Shown: positions 18,191-27,272, counted from the first letter of the stretch. The stretch: DNA of 47,386 bases from Parabacteroides sp. (GCA_019417325.1 DXVO01000006.1:1-47386), one strand, 5' to 3'. Numbers and translations are program-made. Notes: generated by a model from the letters alone, not told the origin.

Positions 18191-18823
18191 TTATTTAAAG
18201 TGGAATTTTTCCCATGTATATACCTTTGGTGTATCTTTCAGGTAAGGTTCCACTTTCTTTCTATCTTCTTTAGATAAATATTGGGGAGTTGTATATTCGG
18301 CAGTCAAAGTCAGGTCATCCGGATTAAGGGAATACTTACGTAAATCCATATCCAGACGAGAAGTACTTTCAATAAAAGTAATACTATTCTTATCTACATC
18401 CTCTTTGAGAAACCAGTCAGCAGAAACCGGAGTAAACATATCCGATGCTTCCAGAGGTTCCCAAGTAGTAGTAAAGAACTGGATACGGCTATCGGGAACC
18501 GGTCCGTAAACAGTTGTAATCATACATACGACATCCGTATTATTCACCAGCGGAAGCAATTTCATCTCTACAGTGCTACGCTCTGTAACCTGCAACAGCA
18601 AGTAATTATCCGTCAGCTTCTTTATGGAAGAAGTGCCGTTCATCGTATTCTTCAATTTGGCTTCCTGACCGGATTTATAAAGTTCGACCAAATCCTTCCG
18701 CCATTCATTTTCCAACTGAGGGATATAATTATTCGGCATGGCAACGAAAATAGCATCTATATCCTGAGCCTTTATCGTAAAAGCACACACACAAACTAAT
18801 ATCAACAAAAGTATTCGCTTCAT
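18191..18823 (-). CDS. DUF3256 family protein
   Basis: Exported protein of a family seen in Bacteroidales; no biochemical function is known to me. A signal peptide (residues 1-19, cleavage after IKAQ) is followed by DIDAIFVAMPNNYIPQLEN. A mostly beta-rich body ends in WEKFHFK. At 210 aa the size is usual for the family. It is the last gene of a minus-strand operon after truA and the EamA transporter (12-nt gap). Confidence 0.85.
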   Translation of the reverse strand: MKRILLLILVCVCAFTIKAQDIDAIFVAMPNNYIPQLENEWRKDLVELYKSGQEAKLKNTMNGTSSIKKLTDNYLLLQVTERSTVEMKLLPLVNNTDVVCMITTVYGPVPDSRIQFFTTTWEPLEASDMFTPVSADWFLKEDVDKNSITFIESTSRLDMDLRKYSLNPDDLTLTAEYTTPQYLSKEDRKKVEPYLKDTPKVYTWEKFHFK

Positions 18824-18835
18824 TTTTTCACTTTT

Positions 18836-19732
18836 CTATTTAGAGCCCAAATATAGGAATATCATCCCAAATAATACCAAAACAAGGTCTATCGCTTTGC
18901 TCTTTAAGTTTTTTTCATGGAAGAACAGTGCTCCGGCAGCAAAAGTTATCAGTACATTGCTACGACGTACCATAGAGACTATCGATATCATGGAATCGGG
19001 GAATGTCAAGGCATAGAAGTAGATCCAATCCGCCATACAGAGGAATATGGAGATAAATATAATATTCCATCGCCAAGTAAACGGAGTAGTAGTTTTCCTG
19101 CGGGGATACCAGAACAGCATAAGTATAGGTATCATCATAATACACTGGTATATATTGAACCATACTTGCACAGTCATCACATCCATATTTCTCATCAGAT
19201 GCTTATCATACAAGCCGCTTAATGCTCCGGTTATCACAGATAAAACGGTAAAAAATATCCATTTATTGTGAGTAAAACGTATTCCCTCTTTTCTTCCGGA
19301 GGAAGAGAGCAGATAAAATGAAGCGATGGCAAAAATAACACCTATCCACTGCAATAGATTCAACCGTTCGCCGAATATAAGCATGGCACCGACCAGATTC
19401 AAAACGGGCTGTGTGGCTTTGATGGGTCCGGTTATAGTCAGTGGTAAATATTTCAACCCGAAATAACCGAAAATCCAGGAAGAAAGGACAATTACAGCCT
19501 TTATAAATACGGCGACATGGGTTTCAAACGAAACGTGGGGAACATACAACATGGTTCCGTCCAAATAGTCCGTACAAAAAGAAAGAATAATAAAAGGGAC
19601 AAAAATCAGGCTGCTTATCAGCGTATTTAAAAATAAAACGGGAAGAACAGCGTTTCCATTCAGGGACATCTTCTTGTTTACATCATAACAGCCCAAAAGG
19701 AAAGCGGATAAGAATGCCAATGCAATCCACAT
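18836..19732 (-). CDS. EamA/DMT-superfamily transporter
   Basis: Inner-membrane protein of about 10 transmembrane helices, in the drug/metabolite transporter superfamily. Two EamA-type halves are visible: the first ends near YLPLTITGPIKATQPVLNLVGAMLIFGERLN and the second near MVRRSNVLITFAAGALFFHEKN. The glutamate-rich closing helix (FGERL, FFHEKN) is characteristic. The substrate is unknown. It is co-oriented between truA (46-nt gap) and the DUF3256 gene (12-nt gap), so probably co-transcribed. Confidence 0.88.
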   Translation of the reverse strand: MWIALAFLSAFLLGCYDVNKKMSLNGNAVLPVLFLNTLISSLIFVPFIILSFCTDYLDGTMLYVPHVSFETHVAVFIKAVIVLSSWIFGYFGLKYLPLTITGPIKATQPVLNLVGAMLIFGERLNLLQWIGVIFAIASFYLLSSSGRKEGIRFTHNKWIFFTVLSVITGALSGLYDKHLMRNMDVMTVQVWFNIYQCIMMIPILMLFWYPRRKTTTPFTWRWNIIFISIFLCMADWIYFYALTFPDSMISIVSMVRRSNVLITFAAGALFFHEKNLKSKAIDLVLVLFGMIFLYLGSK

Positions 19733-19778
19733 AAGTATTATCTATTTATTAAAAAGAAAACCGGGCAAACCGTTTTTT

Positions 19779-20534
19779 CTATTGTTTTACAAATAATTTA
19801 TCAGGATAAGTCACATCCACTAAATACAGAGCATGTCCGGGAGCCGACGTTCCGGCTTCTCCCCTATCCTTTGCCTCTATCACTTTCCTAAAGCCCTCAA
19901 TAGTTAGTTTTCCCCTACCCACTTCAAGCAATGTTCCTACAATTGCACGAACCATATTACGTAAAAAACGGTCGGCACGGATGGTAAATACCCAGGCATC
20001 TCCCTCCTGTTCCCAATGGGCATAACTGATGCGGCAGTTGTTAGTCTTCACATCTGTATGCAATTTACTGAAGCTGGTAAAATCTATATACTCGAACAAA
20101 ACAGGGCATGCCGCATTCATCGCCTCAAAATCCAGTTTACCCGGAATCTTATAAACCAATTCATAATTGAACGGGTCTTTCCGGGTTGTAACATAATATT
20201 TATAAGTGCGGGAAGTTGCATCAAATCGGGCATGTGCTTCCGGGCAAACCGGAACAATATGGTATATGGCAATATCTTTTGGCAACAAACGATTTAGTTT
20301 TTCTGCAAGAAAAGCCAAATCCTGAATAGGTTCATGCCAGTCGAAATGGGCAACCATTAAACGGGCATGCACACCGGCATCCGTACGTCCGGCTCCAACA
20401 ATGGGTACCGGCTGACGTAACAAAGTAGCCAAAGCATCCTCTATACACTGCTGTACCGTAAGTCCGTTGGGCTGTACCTGCCAGCCACAAAAATTCTTTC
20501 CGTTATAACCTAAATATATAAAATACCTGCTCAC
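19779..20534 (-). CDS. truA: tRNA pseudouridine(38-40) synthase TruA
   Basis: Cytosolic enzyme that converts uridine to pseudouridine at positions 38-40 of the tRNA anticodon arm. The N-terminus (RYFIYLGYNGKNFCGWQVQPN) and the catalytic segment GAGRTDAGVHA, containing the essential aspartate, are unmistakable. The later FLRNMVRAIVGTLLEVGRGK block is the conserved C-terminal motif. At 251 aa it has the typical length. It is first in its operon and divergent from the AspT/YidE-type transporter. Confidence 0.97.
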   Translation of the reverse strand: MSRYFIYLGYNGKNFCGWQVQPNGLTVQQCIEDALATLLRQPVPIVGAGRTDAGVHARLMVAHFDWHEPIQDLAFLAEKLNRLLPKDIAIYHIVPVCPEAHARFDATSRTYKYYVTTRKDPFNYELVYKIPGKLDFEAMNAACPVLFEYIDFTSFSKLHTDVKTNNCRISYAHWEQEGDAWVFTIRADRFLRNMVRAIVGTLLEVGRGKLTIEGFRKVIEAKDRGEAGTSAPGHALYLVDVTYPDKLFVKQ

Positions 20535-20569
20535 GTCGGGATATTGTTGTTTCTATTGTAATTTGGGCA

Positions 20570-20577
20570 CAAAGGTA
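20570..20577 (-). promoter_or_regulatory. Candidate -7 box for the truA operon
   Basis: The minus strand reads TACCTTTG (TAnnTTTG), 35 nt upstream of the truA start. The -33 element is not clear. Confidence 0.45.
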
Positions 20578-20597
20578 ACAGAAATATAGCCCGGAGA

Positions 20598-20628
20598 TTG
20601 CCCACACAGGCAAAAAAGTGTATTTTTG
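20598..20628 (+). promoter_or_regulatory. Promoter of the AspT/YidE-type transporter
   Basis: TTG (20598-20600), a 20-nt spacer and TATTTTTG (20621-20628). The -7 box covers a TTG codon in frame with the gene, which argues that translation starts at the ATG at 20662 and not further upstream. Confidence 0.6.
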
Positions 20629-20661
20629 CACACAAAATACTTCATCACAAAACTATTTGAC

Positions 20662-22260
20662 ATGTTTGAAACACTGCTTCAATCATCTTATTTTGCTCTG
20701 TTCCTGATTATAGCTTTGGGATTTATGCTGGGCAGAATACAGATTAAAGGTCTCTCCCTGGATGTATCAGCCGTTATTTTCATTGCGTTATTATTCGGAC
20801 ATTTCGGAGTAATTATCCCTAAAGAACTGGGTAATTTCGGATTGGTCTTATTTATTTTCACAATCGGAATACAAGCCGGTCCGGGATTTTTCGACTCATT
20901 CCGCTCCAAAGGGAAAACGCTTATTTTAATAACCTTGTTAATTGTAGGTTCAGCCAGTCTCACCGGATTAGCTCTTAAATATCTGGTCGGTATAGATACG
21001 CCCAGCCTTGTCGGATTGATAGCCGGAGCATTGACCAGTACTCCCGGTCTTGCCGTAGCAATCGACAGCACGCATTCTTCCTCCGCATCCATTGCTTATG
21101 GTATTGCCTATCCGTTCGGGGTAATCGGAGTAATCCTCTTTATCAAGTTATTACCTAAAATGATGCGTATCGACCTTATTGCCGAAGCGAAAGCGCTTGA
21201 GGCAAGCAGAAAAAGTAAATATCCTCCGCTTCACCCAGCTACATTTGTCGTTTCCAATGCCAGTGTTTTTGGAAAAACATTGGCTCAATTGCAAATCAGA
21301 GCTATGACCGGAGCGGTTATCTCACGTATCAAACATGATGGTACAACTGTTATTCCTTCGGCACAAACGGTTCTTCATGAAGGAGATATGCTAAAAGCCG
21401 TAGGGAATGATAAATCTCTTGAACAAGTAGCAATCCTTCTCGGTAAACAAGTGAGCAATGACCTTCCGTTCGGAAAAACACAAGAGCTTCGTTCGCTATT
21501 GGTGACAAACAAGAATATAATCAATAAAACACTGGGATACCTGAACTTACAAAGTACTTTTGCATGTACGGTTACCCGTGTCCGTCGAAGTGGAATCGAC
21601 CTTCCTCCCGAACCGGATTTATTACTGAAATTCGGTGATAAAATCATGGTTGCCGGAGAAAAAGAAGACCTGGACGAAGTAAGCCAGATATTCGGAAATA
21701 ATGAAAAAATGCTTTCGGATACGGATTTCTTTCCGATTGCCGCCGGTATCGTATTAGGAGTCTTATTCGGAAAATTAAATATCTCATTTTCGGATTCTTT
21801 CTCTTTCTCGCCGGGACTGACCGGTGGTATCCTGATTGTCGCACTTGTATTAAGTGCTATCGGTAAAACTGGTCCCATCATCTGGTCAATGTCCGGTTCG
21901 GCAAACCAATTGCTTCGTCAGATCGGTTTATTGCTATTCCTTGCCGAAGTCGGTACTTCTGCCGGTGTAAATCTGGTTTCCACATTCCAGGAAAGCGGTT
22001 GGACATTGTTCGGAATAGGTATAGCCATCACCATGGTTCCAATGATTATTGCAGTTGTCTTCGGACATTTTGTATTCAAAATAAATATATTGGATTTAAT
22101 CGGTACAATTGCCGGAGGTATGACCAGTACGCCCGGACTTGCAGCAGCAGACTCCATGAGCGACAGTTCCGCGCCGAGTATCGCTTATGCAACGGTTTAC
22201 CCTATTGCGATGGTTTTCCTTATCCTGTTTATCCAGTTTATTGCATTATTGGTTGTATAA
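20662..22260 (+). CDS. AspT/YidE/YbjL-type putative antiporter with two RCK_C domains
   Basis: Inner-membrane transporter of the aspartate:alanine exchanger family. The start at 20662 (532 aa) is chosen because the upstream TTG overlaps the promoter -7 box. There are two homologous membrane halves. Each carries a repeat of the type TSTPGLAVAIDS (first half) and MTSTPGLAAADSMSDS (second half). Between them lie two TrkA-C (RCK_C) regulatory domains (about residues 185-360), marked by LHEGDMLKAVGND and FGDKIMVAGEKEDL. The family fits strongly, but the substrate is unknown; similar proteins are usually annotated only as putative transporters. It is followed by a small hairpin and a DUF4250 gene. 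Confidence 0.88.
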   Translation: MFETLLQSSYFALFLIIALGFMLGRIQIKGLSLDVSAVIFIALLFGHFGVIIPKELGNFGLVLFIFTIGIQAGPGFFDSFRSKGKTLILITLLIVGSASLTGLALKYLVGIDTPSLVGLIAGALTSTPGLAVAIDSTHSSSASIAYGIAYPFGVIGVILFIKLLPKMMRIDLIAEAKALEASRKSKYPPLHPATFVVSNASVFGKTLAQLQIRAMTGAVISRIKHDGTTVIPSAQTVLHEGDMLKAVGNDKSLEQVAILLGKQVSNDLPFGKTQELRSLLVTNKNIINKTLGYLNLQSTFACTVTRVRRSGIDLPPEPDLLLKFGDKIMVAGEKEDLDEVSQIFGNNEKMLSDTDFFPIAAGIVLGVLFGKLNISFSDSFSFSPGLTGGILIVALVLSAIGKTGPIIWSMSGSANQLLRQIGLLLFLAEVGTSAGVNLVSTFQESGWTLFGIGIAITMVPMIIAVVFGHFVFKINILDLIGTIAGGMTSTPGLAAADSMSDSSAPSIAYATVYPIAMVFLILFIQFIALLVV

Positions 22261-22275
22261 TATAGCTAGCAAACA

Positions 22276-22294
22276 CCGTCTTTCAGGAAGACGG
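22276..22294 (+). terminator. Weak hairpin between the transporter and DUF4250 genes
   Basis: CCGTCTT and AAGACGG form a 7-bp GC-rich stem with a 5-nt loop just after the transporter stop. There is no strong T tract, so it may only reduce readthrough. Confidence 0.4.
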
Positions 22295-22314
22295 ATTCTT
22301 AATTTAAAATAAAA

Positions 22315-22491
22315 ATGGAATTACCTAATGACCCGATGATGCTATTTAGCTTCATCAATATGAAATTGCGAGATAATTATTCTTCTTTAGACAGTTTATG
22401 TGATGACATGAATGTAAACAAGAACATTCTAATCAATAAACTGAAAGAGGTCGGTTTCGAGTACAGTTCGGAATATAACAAGTTTTGGTAA
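22315..22491 (+). CDS. DUF4250 domain protein, 58 aa
   Basis: A small open reading frame too short for many gene finders. The product begins MELPNDPMMLFSFINMKLRD, and then LDSLCDDMNVNKNILINKL, and ends FEYSSEYNKFW. The LPxDPxMLxSFxNxxLRD start followed by a short helix-turn-helix-like segment is the DUF4250 pattern. Family members are about 55-65 aa, so it is complete. It starts 54 nt after the transporter and is followed by a bidirectional terminator. The function is unknown. Confidence 0.85.
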   Translation: MELPNDPMMLFSFINMKLRDNYSSLDSLCDDMNVNKNILINKLKEVGFEYSSEYNKFW

Positions 22492-22497
22492 ATAAAA

Positions 22498-22545
22498 AAG
22501 ACCGGTTTGTTTCTCCAGATTTCCTGGGACATACAAACCGGTCTT
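22498..22545. terminator. Bidirectional terminator
   Basis: AAGACCGGTTTGT (22498-22510) pairs perfectly with ACAAACCGGTCTT (22533-22545), and a small inner stem may form. It lies between the DUF4250 gene (plus) and the convergent NlpE-like gene (minus), so it can serve both. Confidence 0.8.
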
Positions 22546-22564
22546 CAGTTATATCGCTTAAAGT

Positions 22565-23011
22565 TTAGAACTTTTCAGTCTGTTTCAATATAAAATGTTC
22601 TGCTAAATCACCTGTGATAGGTTGCTTATCCCCATCCAGCCAACGGACTTGCCCTTCTTCCACTCTTAAATAACCAACCGTACCGGTTTCGCCATCTTTT
22701 AAGCCAAGCATGGAGCCGTCAAGCGTATAAGTACCTTTTTCATCAAATTCAACATTCCTGTCGATATACGATGAATGCATCAAATAGGTTGAATCTTTAT
22801 TGATGGTCAGTGTCGTTTCTATACCCGGACAATCTGCCGCAGGCAACGTTCCTTTATACACCCCCCAATAATCCAGTGAATTTTCAGCATTGTGCATATC
22901 TACAACTTGTTCTTTTTCTGTTGCGTCTGCCGAATTCGTATCAGCTTTTTTATTGTTTCCACAAGCGGTTAAAGCTGCAACTACCATTAGTGATAAAATA
23001 ATCTTCTTCAT
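22565..23011 (-). CDS. NlpE-like lipoprotein
   Basis: Predicted envelope lipoprotein. The lipobox ALTAC puts the acylated cysteine at residue 17, followed by a Lys/Asp/Thr-rich linker. The core matches the NlpE N-terminal domain (copper resistance/envelope sensing in enterobacteria): YWGVYKGTLPAADCPGIETTL, then GTYTLDGSMLGLKDG. The CxxC of E. coli NlpE is only partly kept (AADC). At 148 aa it is a single-domain member, common in Bacteroidales. A role in adhesion-stress signalling should not be assumed. Confidence 0.87.
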   Translation of the reverse strand: MKKIILSLMVVAALTACGNNKKADTNSADATEKEQVVDMHNAENSLDYWGVYKGTLPAADCPGIETTLTINKDSTYLMHSSYIDRNVEFDEKGTYTLDGSMLGLKDGETGTVGYLRVEEGQVRWLDGDKQPITGDLAEHFILKQTEKF

Positions 23012-23073
23012 AACATCTACATTTTGTGTGTCTACTCTACTAAAAAACGGTTATTCCAAATTCTCTTATGTCA

Positions 23074-23081
23074 CAAATATA
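23074..23081 (-). promoter_or_regulatory. Candidate -7 box for the NlpE-like gene
   Basis: The minus strand reads TATATTTG, matching TAnnTTTG, 63 nt upstream of the start. The rest of the 300-nt gap (23012-23311) holds no recognisable gene. Confidence 0.45.
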
Positions 23082-23226
23082 GATTTTCTTTTCATCCGTT
23101 CTACGGGCTTAAAGAAGATTAACCTATGGTTTTTATCTCTTGATTATTAAAATATAGAATACTGTTTCGCCTCTTTTAATCAAAAAATCATTTATACCGA
23201 CCATCATTACAGACTCATTCTTGTAT

Positions 23227-23234
23227 TATCTTTG
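23227..23234 (+). promoter_or_regulatory. Candidate -7 box for the plus-strand flippase
   Basis: TATCTTTG matches TAnnTTTG, 78 nt upstream of the flippase start. No convincing -33 box was found. Confidence 0.4.
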
Positions 23235-23311
23235 CCTCGGATAATTCCTTTACAATCATACCATGTTTTAATATTTTCGAAACAACAGATTTTATCGTCG
23301 CCTTATAAATC

Positions 23312-24838
23312 ATGAATTCCAATAATAAACGAATTGCCCAAAATACATTATTACTTTATTTCCGCCTGTTAGTTACGATGGGAGTATCTTTGTTCACTTC
23401 CCGAATTATACTAAAAGTATTAGGTATTGAAGACTTCGGAATATTCAGCCTTGTCAGTGGAGTGATTGCCATGTTCGGTTTTCTGGATATGACTCTTGGC
23501 TCCGCTACATTTCGCTTCCTATCCATTGAAATAGGAAAAAAAAATTACGTACAACTTAAAAAACTTTTCAGTATATCCATTACCACCCATATTATATTCG
23601 CAATCATTATTCTTATTCTGGCAGAAAGTATCGGACTATGGTTCTTAAATACACATCTGGTAATTTCTCCTGACAGGCTTCAGGCCGCAAATTGGGTTTA
23701 TCAATTCGCTCTATTATCTTTTTTAACCAATATGATTACTGCACCATACAACGCAATAATCATTTCACATGAAAAAATGGATATCTATGCTTATATGAGT
23801 ATTATCGAGGTTATCTTGAAATTACTCATAGTCTTTACTCTTCAATGGTTTGATTTCGACAAACTTAAATTATATGCCATTCTGACTTTCTCCGTATCTT
23901 TTTGCATAAGGATGGCTTACCGTTCTTATTGTAAATTCAAATTTCAAGAATGTAAATATCATTATGTATGGGACACAAAACTTTTAAAAAGTTTTTTCAC
24001 ATTCTCAGGATGGAGTATATTCGGAAACCTGGCGGGTATTAGTGCTCATCAAGGATTAACTCTTATTATAAATATGTTTTTTGGAACGGTTGTAAATGCG
24101 GCTATGGGTATTGCCAACCAAGTAAATACGGCAATTGTCAATTTTGTTTCAAACTTCCAAACAGCCTATAATCCTCAAATATTAAAAACATATACATCCG
24201 GGAACAGCCAAGATTTCATCAATCTTGTTATCATCACTTCCAAAGGCTCTTTTATGCTGCTATTCATCCTTTCGATGCCTGTTTTCATTAATTGTGTTCC
24301 AATCTTAAGACTCTGGCTAACTGATGTTCCGGCACATACGGCAGCCTTCTGCCAATTAATGATCTTACTATCATTAATCGATACGTTAAGTGCCCCTCTG
24401 TGGATGACGGTACAAGCAAACGGACAAATTAAAACCTATCAACTATGCATCAGTTTTATCACATTTTGTAACCTTCCATTTGCATACTATATCCTAAAAA
24501 TCGGCTATCCCGTAGAATTTGCATTAGTTGTACGTATTACTATGAGTCTTATCAGTCTGATATTTCGTCTTTGCTATTTAAGGCACCTTATTCATTTTCC
24601 GGTTACACTATTTATTCAAAAAGTTTTATACAGAGTATTCATTATTGTAGTTGCAACATTGCCCATCCCCCTTATATGTCTGGAGATATGGAACAATGAA
24701 ACATTGACTGGTCTTATCACTATTTTTTGTATTTCATTCGTATGTGCCTGCCTGACTACTTTTTTCCTAGGTTTAACAAAACAAGAAAAAAGACCGATAC
24801 TTAATATGCTTCATTCTAAAATCCAATTATTTAGATAG
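23312..24838 (+). CDS. Wzx-like polysaccharide flippase (MATE/MVF superfamily)
   Basis: Inner-membrane protein of about 12-14 helices that would flip lipid-linked repeat units. The start MNSNNKRIAQNTLLLYFRLL, followed by TSRIILKVLGIEDFGIF, is typical of Bacteroides capsule flippases. It is clearly paralogous to the minus-strand flippase at 42928-44457, sharing RIAQNTLLLY, TSRIIL/VILR.LGI.D.GI and the ISHEKM/IAHEKM.IYAY.SI.EVVLKLLI stretch. At 508 aa it is full length. It lies outside the main exopolysaccharide cluster, on the other strand, next to one putative transferase gene, so it may serve a small separate glycan pathway. Confidence 0.9.
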   Translation: MNSNNKRIAQNTLLLYFRLLVTMGVSLFTSRIILKVLGIEDFGIFSLVSGVIAMFGFLDMTLGSATFRFLSIEIGKKNYVQLKKLFSISITTHIIFAIIILILAESIGLWFLNTHLVISPDRLQAANWVYQFALLSFLTNMITAPYNAIIISHEKMDIYAYMSIIEVILKLLIVFTLQWFDFDKLKLYAILTFSVSFCIRMAYRSYCKFKFQECKYHYVWDTKLLKSFFTFSGWSIFGNLAGISAHQGLTLIINMFFGTVVNAAMGIANQVNTAIVNFVSNFQTAYNPQILKTYTSGNSQDFINLVIITSKGSFMLLFILSMPVFINCVPILRLWLTDVPAHTAAFCQLMILLSLIDTLSAPLWMTVQANGQIKTYQLCISFITFCNLPFAYYILKIGYPVEFALVVRITMSLISLIFRLCYLRHLIHFPVTLFIQKVLYRVFIIVVATLPIPLICLEIWNNETLTGLITIFCISFVCACLTTFFLGLTKQEKRPILNMLHSKIQLFR

Positions 24839-25108
24839 CATGTGTTAATTTTTATTCTCACGCATATCACTTTTTTCATTAATCGAACCGAATACTTTTT
24901 CATTCTCAATAAATGAAAATAATACGATAAAAGAACCTGTGCCTCCTCCCCTTTTCCCTTATCTCACAGAAGCACAAAATATAATAAAATAAAATCGACA
25001 TTTTATTCTTCATTTATAGAAGTACTTTTGTTATTGGATATCTATATTATTCTTATTCATATAGAACGAATCCCCCAAAATCATAATACTAACTTAATTT
25101 CAAGATAT

Positions 25109-26005
25109 ATGTATAAACTTCTAGTATGTATATTTTTTCTCCTAAAACTTTTAAGAAAAGAAGGCTTGAAGAATCCATATAAAAAACTCAAAAAAGCTAC
25201 TACTCCATCATCTACAATGGTTATTTTCGCAAATGGTCCTTCTTTAATGGAAGACATTGATAAGCTAAATAAAGTTTGTAGTGATAAATTCCCTGATAAT
25301 TGTTCCATATTTGCCATGAATAATTTTGCTTGCCATGAAGCATACCAGATATACAAACCTAAATATTATGTCTTAAGTGACCATGTTTTTCTAAAAAACA
25401 CCCCCCATGCAGAAAGAGGAAAAAAGGTTTTAAACGATATTGCCCACAATACAACCTGGCCAATCGAGCTATTTCTACCTTACTGGGCTAAGAAATCAGA
25501 TTTCTATAGCATACTGAAAAATAATAAGCTAATTACCATCCATTACTTTCATAGTACTTACCATATCGAAATAGGTTCATACCGTAGGTTCATTTTTAAA
25601 AACGGATTAGGTAATGGTGAATATGGAAGTGTCGTATTAAATGCTGAATATATATCGATGATGTTAGATTACAAAAACATTTATTTATGTGGTGTAGACC
25701 ATACATTTTTCAATGGACTATATGTAAATGAAAAAAACCAATTATGTATGTTAGAAGAATATTTCTATGAGAAAAAAGAAATAATCTTATACAACCATTA
25801 TACAGATGAGAAAAATCTACAACCCTATTCTGTTTATGAATATTTAAAATCAAAAACTTCCATATTTTATGGACATGAGGTTATGGAAGATTTTGCCAAC
25901 TTTTGCAACACGAAAATTATTAATGTCACTTCAAAATCCATGATTGATTCTTACGAAAGGTTAGAATCGCATATACAGTCTTCTCTAGTCAAATTCATCC
26001 AGTAA
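25109..26005 (+). CDS. Putative transferase, GT42/DUF115-like
   Basis: The start at 25109 (298 aa, MYKLLVCIFFLL) is preferred. A TTG 81 nt upstream overlaps a TAnnTTTG sequence (25023-25030) that may be the promoter. A hydrophobic N-terminus is followed by MVIFANGPSLMEDIDKL, CSIFAMNNFACHE, YKPKYYVLSDH, and later GSVVLNAEYISMMLDYKNIYLCGVDHTFF. The NGPSL nucleotide-binding start, the N.F segment and the (I/L)YL.G(I/V)D motif are shared with bacterial GT42 sialyltransferases (Campylobacter Cst) and DUF115-type proteins. Similarity is limited to these motifs, so the donor sugar is not predicted. The partner is the flippase gene 270 nt upstream; that gap holds only AT-rich sequence with a weak 8-bp stem. 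Confidence 0.62.
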   Translation: MYKLLVCIFFLLKLLRKEGLKNPYKKLKKATTPSSTMVIFANGPSLMEDIDKLNKVCSDKFPDNCSIFAMNNFACHEAYQIYKPKYYVLSDHVFLKNTPHAERGKKVLNDIAHNTTWPIELFLPYWAKKSDFYSILKNNKLITIHYFHSTYHIEIGSYRRFIFKNGLGNGEYGSVVLNAEYISMMLDYKNIYLCGVDHTFFNGLYVNEKNQLCMLEEYFYEKKEIILYNHYTDEKNLQPYSVYEYLKSKTSIFYGHEVMEDFANFCNTKIINVTSKSMIDSYERLESHIQSSLVKFIQ

Positions 26006-26017
26006 ACACAAACAAAA

Positions 26018-26050
26018 AAATCCCCGTAACTTTATCAGTTACAGGGATTT
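26018..26050. terminator. Bidirectional terminator
   Basis: AAATCCCCGTAACT (26018-26031) pairs with AGTTACAGGGATTT (26037-26050) with one C-A mismatch. A-rich and T-rich flanks suit both strands. It separates the convergent GT42-like and GGGtGRT genes. Confidence 0.8.
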
Positions 26051-26071
26051 CATTTTATATAAAGTAACTAA

Positions 26072-27073
26072 TTACTTCTTCATAGCTTCTTCAATAGCAA
26101 CTGCTACAGCAACAGTAGCACCTACCATCGGGTTGTTACCCATACCCAGGAAGCCCATCATTTCTACGTGAGCAGGAACGGATGAAGAACCGGCGAACTG
26201 AGCGTCACCGTGCATACGGCCCATAGTATCTGTCATACCATAAGAAGCAGGACCTGCAGCCATGTTATCCGGGTGCAAAGTACGGCCTGTACCACCACCT
26301 GATGCTACAGAGAAATACGGATGACCATTTTCCATACATTCTTTCTTATAAGTACCTGCAACAGGGTGCTGGAAGCGAGTCGGGTTAGTTGAGTTACCTG
26401 TGATAGATACATCAACACCTTCTTTACGCATGATAGCAACACCTTCACGAACATCGTCAGCACCGTAGCACTTAACTTTAGCACGCAAACCTGTAGAGTA
26501 TGCTTTTTCTTCGATTACGTTAACATCGCCAGTCATATAATCGAACTGAGTCTGAACGTAAGTAAAGCCATTGATACGTGAAATGATTTTAGCAGCATCT
26601 TTACCCAGACCGTTCAGGATAACACGCAACGGTTCTTTACGAACTTTGTTTGCCATTTCAGCAATCTTGATAGCACCTTCAGCCGCAGCGAAAGATTCGT
26701 GACCAGCCAAGAAAGCGAAACATTTTGTTTCTTCACGCAACAGACGGGCAGCCAGGTTACCATGGCCAATACCTACCTTACGGTCTTCAGCTACAGAACC
26801 TGCAATACAGAATGCCTGCAAACCGATACCGATAGCTTCAGCAGCGTCAGCAGCATTTACACAACCTTTCTTGATAGCGATAGCAGCACCTACTACATAA
26901 GCCCAACAAGCATTTTCAAAACAGATAGGCTGTGTTTCCTTACACATTGTATAAGGATCGATACCTTTTGCATCACAAATTGCTTTTGCATCTTCGATAC
27001 CGTTGATGCCATATTCTTTTAAAACCGCGTTGATATGATCGATACGACGGTCATAACTTTCAAATAAAGCCAT
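26072..27073 (-). CDS. GGGtGRT protein
   Basis: Member of the uncharacterised family named for its GGGTGRT motif, present here as SVASGGGTGRTLHPDNMAAG. Other conserved stretches include a central LAARLLREETKCFAFLAGHESFAA and the glycine-rich tail GFLGMGNNPMVGATVAVAVA. It is predicted cytoplasmic, with no signal peptide or membrane span. At 333 aa it has the family length. It is third in an operon after a NifU-like scaffold protein and a small membrane protein. The conserved pairing suggests a metal- or Fe-S-linked role, which is inference only. Confidence 0.9.
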   Translation of the reverse strand: MALFESYDRRIDHINAVLKEYGINGIEDAKAICDAKGIDPYTMCKETQPICFENACWAYVVGAAIAIKKGCVNAADAAEAIGIGLQAFCIAGSVAEDRKVGIGHGNLAARLLREETKCFAFLAGHESFAAAEGAIKIAEMANKVRKEPLRVILNGLGKDAAKIISRINGFTYVQTQFDYMTGDVNVIEEKAYSTGLRAKVKCYGADDVREGVAIMRKEGVDVSITGNSTNPTRFQHPVAGTYKKECMENGHPYFSVASGGGTGRTLHPDNMAAGPASYGMTDTMGRMHGDAQFAGSSSVPAHVEMMGFLGMGNNPMVGATVAVAVAIEEAMKK

Positions 27074-27080
27074 ATTATTT

Positions 27081-27272
27081 TTACTTTTTTAAATTCTTAT
27101 TTACCAGGAATAAAGATATCAGAAAATTGAAAACAAGCACACCTCCGCAACAGGCTACATAGAAAGCCATCCAGGGACGATCCGGTTTCATCACAAAATA
27201 AGTAATAACCGTTGCTATCACAGTGATAACAATCAGTCCCCACAGGACGCGTGTTAATGTTTTCTTATTCAT
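27081..27272 (-). CDS. Small two-helix membrane protein, 63 aa
   Basis: Hypothetical protein with two predicted transmembrane helices, LWGLIVITVIATVITYFVM and FYVACCGGVLVFNFLISLFL, joined by the short loop KPDRPWMA. It has a basic N-terminus (MNKKTLTR) and C-terminus (NKNLKK). Its start overlaps the upstream scaffold gene by 8 nt and its end is 7 nt from the GGGtGRT start, so it is embedded in the operon and probably translationally coupled. No function is known. Confidence 0.72.
   Translation of the reverse strand: MNKKTLTRVLWGLIVITVIATVITYFVMKPDRPWMAFYVACCGGVLVFNFLISLFLVNKNLKK

Noticed and set aside
20626..20661. Upstream TTG start for the AspT/YidE-type transporter
   Set aside because: The TTG is part of the promoter -7 box TATTTTTG, so it cannot be in the transcript; ATG at 20662 fits the family.
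21375..21881. Minus-strand open frame of 168 codons
   Set aside because: It is a shadow of the transporter gene on the opposite strand, with no family features or promoter.
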